In this document: positions 59,562 to 64,000 of the stretch, piece after piece
How positions within the stretch are numbered: the first letter of the stretch is position 1
Layout of the letters: each line of letters opens with the position of its first letter
NCBI RefSeq assembly: GCF_041537905.1
Contig: NZ_JBGRUO010000026.1
Coordinates: forward strand, 1-64,000
Direction: 5' to 3'
Length of the DNA: 64,000 nt
DNA from: Ruegeria_C sp041537905
Lineage (GTDB): Bacteria; Pseudomonadota; Alphaproteobacteria; Rhodobacterales; Rhodobacteraceae
The notes under the pieces: generated by a model
What the model saw: only the letters and a program-made list of their open reading frames with translations
Databases searched by the model: none
What the model was told of the DNA's origin: nothing
Program-made: the position numbers and the translations under genes

Positions 59562-59975
59562 ATGGCCACGAAAATCCTGCTACCGATTGATCACACCGAC
59601 GACCGCTCGTGGAAAAAGGCGCTGCCGCTGGCGCTGGAGCAGGCCGGGTTCTACGACGCAGACCTGCATGCGGTATCGGTTATTCCCGAGATCATCCAAC
59701 TGCCCAACCTGCCACCCAATTACGGTGCAGGTGCCAAGAACCATGTGCGCAATGCAGTGCGGGTGATCCTGGAGGGCAACGGAGCTGCCGGAACGCCCGT
59801 ACATATCGAGGAAGGCAGCGTTTACCGCGAGATCCTCAAACTTGCCCACAAGGACGGGTTTGACCTGATCGTCATGGCCTCGGCCAAAGGCGACTTCCCG
59901 AATTACGAAATTGGTCCGAACCTCGCTCGGGTGGTGCGTAATGCGCATTGCTCGGTCATTGTGGTCCGTGACTGA
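59562..59975 (+). CDS. Universal stress protein (UspA family)
   Basis: A 137-residue UspA-domain protein. It starts MATKILLPIDHTDDRSWKKALPLAL and has the C-terminal nucleotide-binding-like segment VMASAKGDFPNYEIGPNLARVVRNAHCSVIVVRD; the usual G-2x-G-9x-G(S/T) ATP loop is only partly kept (GDFPNYEIGPN). Its role in the glycine block is unknown; USPs are often embedded in catabolic operons of this order. It lies 80 bp after the symporter gene and 29 bp before gcvT. Confidence 0.85.
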   Translation: MATKILLPIDHTDDRSWKKALPLALEQAGFYDADLHAVSVIPEIIQLPNLPPNYGAGAKNHVRNAVRVILEGNGAAGTPVHIEEGSVYREILKLAHKDGFDLIVMASAKGDFPNYEIGPNLARVVRNAHCSVIVVRD

Positions 59976-60004
59976 CCCGAACACTCAACAGAAAGGCACC
60001 TGTC

Positions 60005-61102
60005 ATGACTGATGCGCCCAAACGCACGCCGCTTTATGATCTACATGTGGAACTTGGCGGCAAGATGGTCGATTTCGCCGGTTGGGAGATGCCGGTTCAA
60101 TATCCCATGGGTATCATGGGCGAACACAAGCAGTGCCGCGAAAAGGCTGCGCTGTTTGACGTCTCGCATATGGGGCAGGTGATCCTGCGCGGCGAGAATG
60201 TGGGCGAAAAGCTCGAAAGCTTGTGCCCGCAGGCCTATGCGACCCTGAAAGAGGGTAAGGCGCGCTATGGCATTTTCACCAATGAAGATGGCGGCATCAT
60301 GGACGACCTGATCGTATCCAATGCCGGGGATCACTATTTTGTGGTGGTCAACGCCGCGCTGCGCCATCAGGATATCCCGCATATGAGGGACAATCTGGAC
60401 GGCGTTGATGTGACCGAGATTTTCGACCGCGCGCTGGTGGCAGTGCAGGGACCGGCTGCTGAGAACGTAGTGGGGGAACTCTGCCCGGCAGCGCGGGATT
60501 TGAAGTTCATGGAAACCACTGTGGCTGACATCAACGGCACCTCGTGCCGCATCTCGCGGTTGGGCTACACGGGCGAGGATGGCTACGAGATTTCGATCCC
60601 CGAAGATAAGGCCGTCGAGGTCTCTCGCGCTTTTCTGGCGCATGAGGATTGCGAACCGGCCGGTCTGGGCGCGCGCGACAGTCTGCGGCTTGAGGCGGGG
60701 CTGTGCCTTTATGGCAATGATATCGACCAGTCGACCTCGCCGATCGAGGCCAGCCTGTCCTGGGCGATCCAGAAGCGCCGCAAGGAAGAGGGCGGGTTCC
60801 CCGGCGCTGCGCGCGTCCAAAAGGAGCTCGCGGAGGGTGCCGCCAAGAAACTGGTTGGCATCAAACCCGAAGGCCGCGCGCCAGCCCGTCAGGGCATCGA
60901 AATCCAATCTGCCGAGGGCAACACAATCGGCACCATCACATCGGGTGGGTTCGGTCCCACCGTCGGTGGCCCCGTTGCGATGGGATATGTCGCCGCCGGT
61001 CATGGCGCGCCGGGCGAAAAAGTGAACCTCATCATTCGGGGCAAGGCGCAACCAGCAGAAATTGTGTCGCTGCCCTTCGTCACCCAAAACTACAAGCGTT
61101 GA
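60005..61102 (+). CDS. gcvT: Glycine cleavage system T protein (aminomethyltransferase)
   Basis: A 365-residue folate enzyme releasing ammonia from aminomethyl-GcvH and making methylene-tetrahydrofolate. Marks: TPLYDLHVELGGKMVDFAGWEMPVQY, ALFDVSHMGQV, GILYTGEDGYEI-like RLGYTGEDGYEISIP, and ARDSLRLEAGLCLYGNDI. The catalytic Asp lies in the DVSHM loop region. Length standard. It overlaps nothing and is followed by gcvH after 17 bp. Confidence 0.94.
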   Translation: MTDAPKRTPLYDLHVELGGKMVDFAGWEMPVQYPMGIMGEHKQCREKAALFDVSHMGQVILRGENVGEKLESLCPQAYATLKEGKARYGIFTNEDGGIMDDLIVSNAGDHYFVVVNAALRHQDIPHMRDNLDGVDVTEIFDRALVAVQGPAAENVVGELCPAARDLKFMETTVADINGTSCRISRLGYTGEDGYEISIPEDKAVEVSRAFLAHEDCEPAGLGARDSLRLEAGLCLYGNDIDQSTSPIEASLSWAIQKRRKEEGGFPGAARVQKELAEGAAKKLVGIKPEGRAPARQGIEIQSAEGNTIGTITSGGFGPTVGGPVAMGYVAAGHGAPGEKVNLIIRGKAQPAEIVSLPFVTQNYKR

Positions 61103-61119
61103 AGTCAGGAGAGAGAGAC

Positions 61120-61485
61120 ATGGCAACCTACTACTCGGAAGAGCATGAATGGGTCACCGTTGAGGGGGACACTGCCACGATCGGGATCACCCAGCATGCG
61201 GCGGACCAGTTGGGCGATATCGTCTTCGTGGAGCAGAAGGAAGCGGGTGATGACTTCGAGAAGGGTGACGAGATCGGTGTGATCGAGTCGGTCAAGGCCG
61301 CCTCCGAGATCTATGCGCCTGTTGATGGCGAGGTGATCGAGGCCAACGAGGTGCTGGCCGACAATCCCGGCGCGATGAACGAAAGCCCGGAAGGAGATGC
61401 CTGGATTTACAAGATCAAGCTCAGCGATGCCTCGCAGTTGGACGATCTGATGGATCTGGACGGCTACAAGGCCCTGATCGGCTGA
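61120..61485 (+). CDS. gcvH: Glycine cleavage system H protein
   Basis: A 121-residue lipoyl carrier; the lipoylated Lys is K59 in GVIESVKAASEIYAP. It starts MATYYSEEHEWVTVEG, as in the family, and has the standard length. It shuttles the aminomethyl group from P to T and electrons to L. GGAGAGAGAGAC gives a strong ribosome site. The 140-bp gap to gcvP that follows is the longest within the glycine block. Confidence 0.95.
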   Translation: MATYYSEEHEWVTVEGDTATIGITQHAADQLGDIVFVEQKEAGDDFEKGDEIGVIESVKAASEIYAPVDGEVIEANEVLADNPGAMNESPEGDAWIYKIKLSDASQLDDLMDLDGYKALIG

Positions 61486-61530
61486 CCAAATGGCGGGCCC
61501 CGGACCATGGGGCTCCGCTCGTTCGGGCCT

Positions 61531-61557
61531 GAAACTGTTCCCGGACAGTTTCCGGGA
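61531..61557 (+). promoter_or_regulatory. Alternative hairpins in the gcvH-gcvP gap
   Basis: GAAACTGT (61531-61538) and ACAGTTTC (61545-61552) form a perfect 8-bp stem with loop TCCCGG. That loop pairs instead with CCGGGA (61552-61557) to give a second, mutually exclusive stem (61539-61557). This may attenuate or process the mRNA ahead of gcvP. No T-run follows. Confidence 0.5.
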
Positions 61558-61625
61558 CGGCCCTCACTCCCCGCCGGAGGCGCGTGCAGCCTCCACCGGA
61601 CCTGACATTCCATAGGAGCGCTGCA

Positions 61626-64000
61626 ATGGCCTTCAAACTGACCGACTACGAAGCCTATGACTTCGCCAATCGCCGCCACATTGGCCCGTCGCCCACCGAG
61701 ATGCGCGACATGCTCAAGGTGATCGGCTTCAAGACGCTGGACCAGCTGATCGATGCCACCGTTCCCCCCGCGATCCGCCAGAAAGAGGCGCTGGATTGGG
61801 GGCCTGCGATGACCGAACGCGATGCGCTTTTTCATATGAAAGAGGTGGCGAGCAAGAACAAGGTTCTGACTTCGCTGATCGGGCAAGGCTATTACGGCAC
61901 CACCACCCCGGCGCCGATCCTGCGCAACATCCTGGAAAACCCGGCCTGGTACACCGCCTACACCCCCTATCAGCCCGAGATCAGCCAGGGCCGTCTTGAG
62001 GCGCTGTTGAACTTCCAAACCATGGTCAGCGACCTGACCGGTTTGGACGTCGCCAATGCGTCCCTGCTGGACGAGGCCACCGCCGCCGCCGAGGCGATGG
62101 CGATGGCCAAGCGCGGCGGTCGCTCCAAGGCCAACAACGCGGCCTTCTTCGTCGACAGGAACTGCCACCCGCAGACCATCGCGGTGATCAAGACCCGCGC
62201 TGAACCCCTGGGCATCGACGTGCAGGTCGCCGATCCGACCGAGCTGGAGGCGGGCGCGGTCTTTGGCGCGATCTTCCAGTATCCCGGCACCCACGGCCAT
62301 GTGCGCGACTTCACCAACGAAATCGCCGCTCTGCATGAACATAAAGCTATCGCCATTGTCGCTGCTGACATCCTGTCGCTGGCGCTGTTGAAATCACCCG
62401 GCGAGATGGGCGCGGACATTGCCATCGGTTCGACCCAGCGCTTTGGCGTGCCGATGGGCTATGGCGGCCCGCACGCCGCCTATATGGCGACCACCGACAA
62501 GCTGAAGCGCGCGATGCCGGGCCGGATCATCGGCGTCAGCATCGACAGCCGGGGCAACAAGGCCTATCGCCTGGCGCTACAGACCCGCGAGCAACACATT
62601 CGTCGCGAGAAAGCCAACTCGAATGTCTGCACCGCGCAGGCGCTGCTGGCCGTCATTGCCTCGATGTATGCCGTGTATCACGGCCCCGACGGCATCAAGG
62701 CCATCGCCCAATCGGTGCACCGCAAGACCTCGCGCCTGGCCGCCGGTCTGGAAGAGGCGGGCTTTGCCGTGGAACCCGAAGTGTTCTTTGACACGATCAC
62801 GGTTGAGGTCGGCCCCCTGCAGAAAACCGTCATGGAGGCCGCTGTTGCCCGGGGCGTCAATCTGCGCAAGGTGGGCGATACCAAGGTGGGCATCAGTCTG
62901 GACGAACAGACCCGGCCCGAGACCATCGAGGCCGTCTGGGGCGCCTTCGGCATTGATCGCAAGGATGACAGCTCGAACAAGCAATACCGCTTGCCGGATT
63001 ATGCGCTGCGCGAAAGCGCCTATCTCACCCACCCGATCTTCCACAAGAACCGGGCCGAGGCCGAGATGACCCGTTATATGCGCCGACTGGCCGACCGCGA
63101 CCTGGCGCTGGATCGGGCGATGATCCCGTTGGGGTCCTGCACCATGAAGCTGAACGCCACGATCGAGATGATCCCGGTCACCTGGCCCGAGTTCGGCAAC
63201 CTGCATCCGTTCTGCCCCGAAGACCAGGCGCAGGGCTATCACGAGATGATCAGCGACCTGAACGACAAGCTGTGCCAGATCACCGGCTATGACGCGATCT
63301 CCCAGCAGCCCAATTCAGGCGCGCAGGGGGAATATGCGGGGTTGCTGACCATCCGCAACTACCATGCCGCCCGTGGCGAGCCGCACCGTAATGTCTGCCT
63401 GATCCCGACCTCGGCCCACGGGACCAACCCGGCTTCGGCACAGATGGTGGGCTATCAGGTGGTGCCGGTGCAGGCGGATGAGAAAGGCAATATCGATCTG
63501 GATGATTTCCGCGCCAAGGCGGAGAAGCACTCCGATCATCTGGCCGCCTGTATGATCACCTACCCGTCCACCCATGGCGTGTTCGAGACCACCGTGCAGG
63601 AGGTCTGCCAGATAACCCATGATCACGGCGGTCAGGTCTATATCGACGGCGCCAACATGAACGCCATGGTTGGCCTGTCGCGCCCGGGCGACATTGGCGG
63701 CGATGTCAGCCACCTGAACCTGCACAAAACCTTCTGCATCCCGCATGGCGGCGGCGGTCCCGGCATGGGTCCGATTGGCGTCAAGGCGCATCTGACGGAA
63801 CATTTGCCTGGCCATCCGGAATACGGCAGCGCCGTGGGTCCGGTCTCGGCGGCACCGTTTGGCTCGCCCTCGATCCTTCCCGTGTCGTGGGCCTATGTGC
63901 TGCTGATGGGTGGCGCGGGTCTGACCCAGGCGACCAAAGTGGCGATTCTGAACGCAAACTATATCGCGGCGCGGCTCAAGGATGCCTATCCGATCCTCTA
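61626..64000 (+). CDS. gcvP: Glycine dehydrogenase (decarboxylating), P protein, truncated by the window end
   Basis: The first 791 codons of a P protein whose usual length is about 950, in the single-chain (fused P1-P2) form. It starts MAFKLTDYEAYDFANRRHIG and has the N-terminal pyridoxal-fold half and the C-terminal half carrying the PLP lysine K701 in HLNLHKTFCIPHGGGGPG. It decarboxylates glycine and loads the aminomethyl group onto GcvH. AGGAG lies upstream of the ATG. The frame is open to the edge; the last roughly 160 residues are outside the window. Confidence 0.95.
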   Translation, partial: MAFKLTDYEAYDFANRRHIGPSPTEMRDMLKVIGFKTLDQLIDATVPPAIRQKEALDWGPAMTERDALFHMKEVASKNKVLTSLIGQGYYGTTTPAPILRNILENPAWYTAYTPYQPEISQGRLEALLNFQTMVSDLTGLDVANASLLDEATAAAEAMAMAKRGGRSKANNAAFFVDRNCHPQTIAVIKTRAEPLGIDVQVADPTELEAGAVFGAIFQYPGTHGHVRDFTNEIAALHEHKAIAIVAADILSLALLKSPGEMGADIAIGSTQRFGVPMGYGGPHAAYMATTDKLKRAMPGRIIGVSIDSRGNKAYRLALQTREQHIRREKANSNVCTAQALLAVIASMYAVYHGPDGIKAIAQSVHRKTSRLAAGLEEAGFAVEPEVFFDTITVEVGPLQKTVMEAAVARGVNLRKVGDTKVGISLDEQTRPETIEAVWGAFGIDRKDDSSNKQYRLPDYALRESAYLTHPIFHKNRAEAEMTRYMRRLADRDLALDRAMIPLGSCTMKLNATIEMIPVTWPEFGNLHPFCPEDQAQGYHEMISDLNDKLCQITGYDAISQQPNSGAQGEYAGLLTIRNYHAARGEPHRNVCLIPTSAHGTNPASAQMVGYQVVPVQADEKGNIDLDDFRAKAEKHSDHLAACMITYPSTHGVFETTVQEVCQITHDHGGQVYIDGANMNAMVGLSRPGDIGGDVSHLNLHKTFCIPHGGGGPGMGPIGVKAHLTEHLPGHPEYGSAVGPVSAAPFGSPSILPVSWAYVLLMGGAGLTQATKVAILNANYIAARLKDAYPIL

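Noticed and set aside
1..64000. CRISPR array or rRNA operon
   Set aside because: No regularly spaced direct repeats and no rRNA-like segments were seen on either strand.

Overview
The window reads as a high-GC chromosomal segment of an alphaproteobacterium of the Rhodobacterales, most likely the Roseobacter group. The pointers are the alphaproteobacterial regulators GcrA and DUF2312/GapR, an NDUFA12-type complex I accessory protein, DUF2155, an ScfR/PccR-type XRE regulator and many small secreted proteins typical of this order. All names below come from reading translations and motifs; no database search was run.

Layout. Bases 1-2.1 kb are an IS110-family graveyard: the N-terminus of one transposase runs off the left edge, a second copy is broken by an in-frame stop and a frameshift, and a third survives only as a C-terminal piece. 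From 2.4 to 17 kb come housekeeping and small-envelope genes: a uracil-DNA-glycosylase-like protein, SseB, YghU-type GST, a YHS protein, a Hint-domain protein, GcrA, an ABC-2 permease, a MerR/DMT-transporter pair divergent from a zinc-ribbon protein, argD-argF, a copper-chaperone pair, a sirtuin, a low-Mr phosphatase, a methyltransferase/LysR pair and an acylphosphatase. From 17 to 22.2 kb lepA is flanked by accessory genes. Downstream of it lies an AT-richer, translationally coupled two-gene cassette (a LOTUS/OST-HTH-like protein plus an unrecognised protein), followed by a non-coding tract with four successive stem-loops. The stretch 23.1-24.2 kb has no protein gene but several hairpins, then an entericidin-like lipoprotein. 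clpP-clpX, ridA, NDUFA12, mlaD, DUF2155, aat, accC-accB and a PAS-LuxR regulator follow.

From 31.6 to 34.5 kb there is a likely surface-glycan set (SGNH-like, GSCFA, glycosyltransferase). From 34.5 to 39.8 kb a complete branched-chain-amino-acid-type ABC importer (livFGMH plus Tat-exported binding protein) is divergent from an ScfR-type regulator. A response regulator, a small membrane protein and an SSS-transporter/histidine-kinase fusion overlap one another at 41.4-44.7 kb. A FliM/FliN-like protein, several small conserved proteins and a GapR homologue follow. At 48.3 kb there is a stand-alone RiPP precursor with a nitrile-hydratase-like (NHLP) leader and a GG cleavage site, next to a class III nucleotide cyclase. 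modABC lies at 51-53.7 kb behind an unrecognised gene.

The right end (53.7-64 kb) is a glycine-catabolism block: an XRE-cupin regulator divergent from glyA, lpd, lipA, an AGCS symporter, a universal stress protein, gcvT, gcvH and the start of gcvP. It encodes uptake, serine/glycine interconversion, all four glycine-cleavage proteins (P truncated by the window edge) and the lipoylation enzyme. A sigma-70-like promoter overlaps an inverted-repeat operator in front of it.

The best candidates for something undescribed are the orphan NHLP precursor, the LOTUS-like cassette with its downstream structured tract, and the hairpin-rich region near 23.4 kb.
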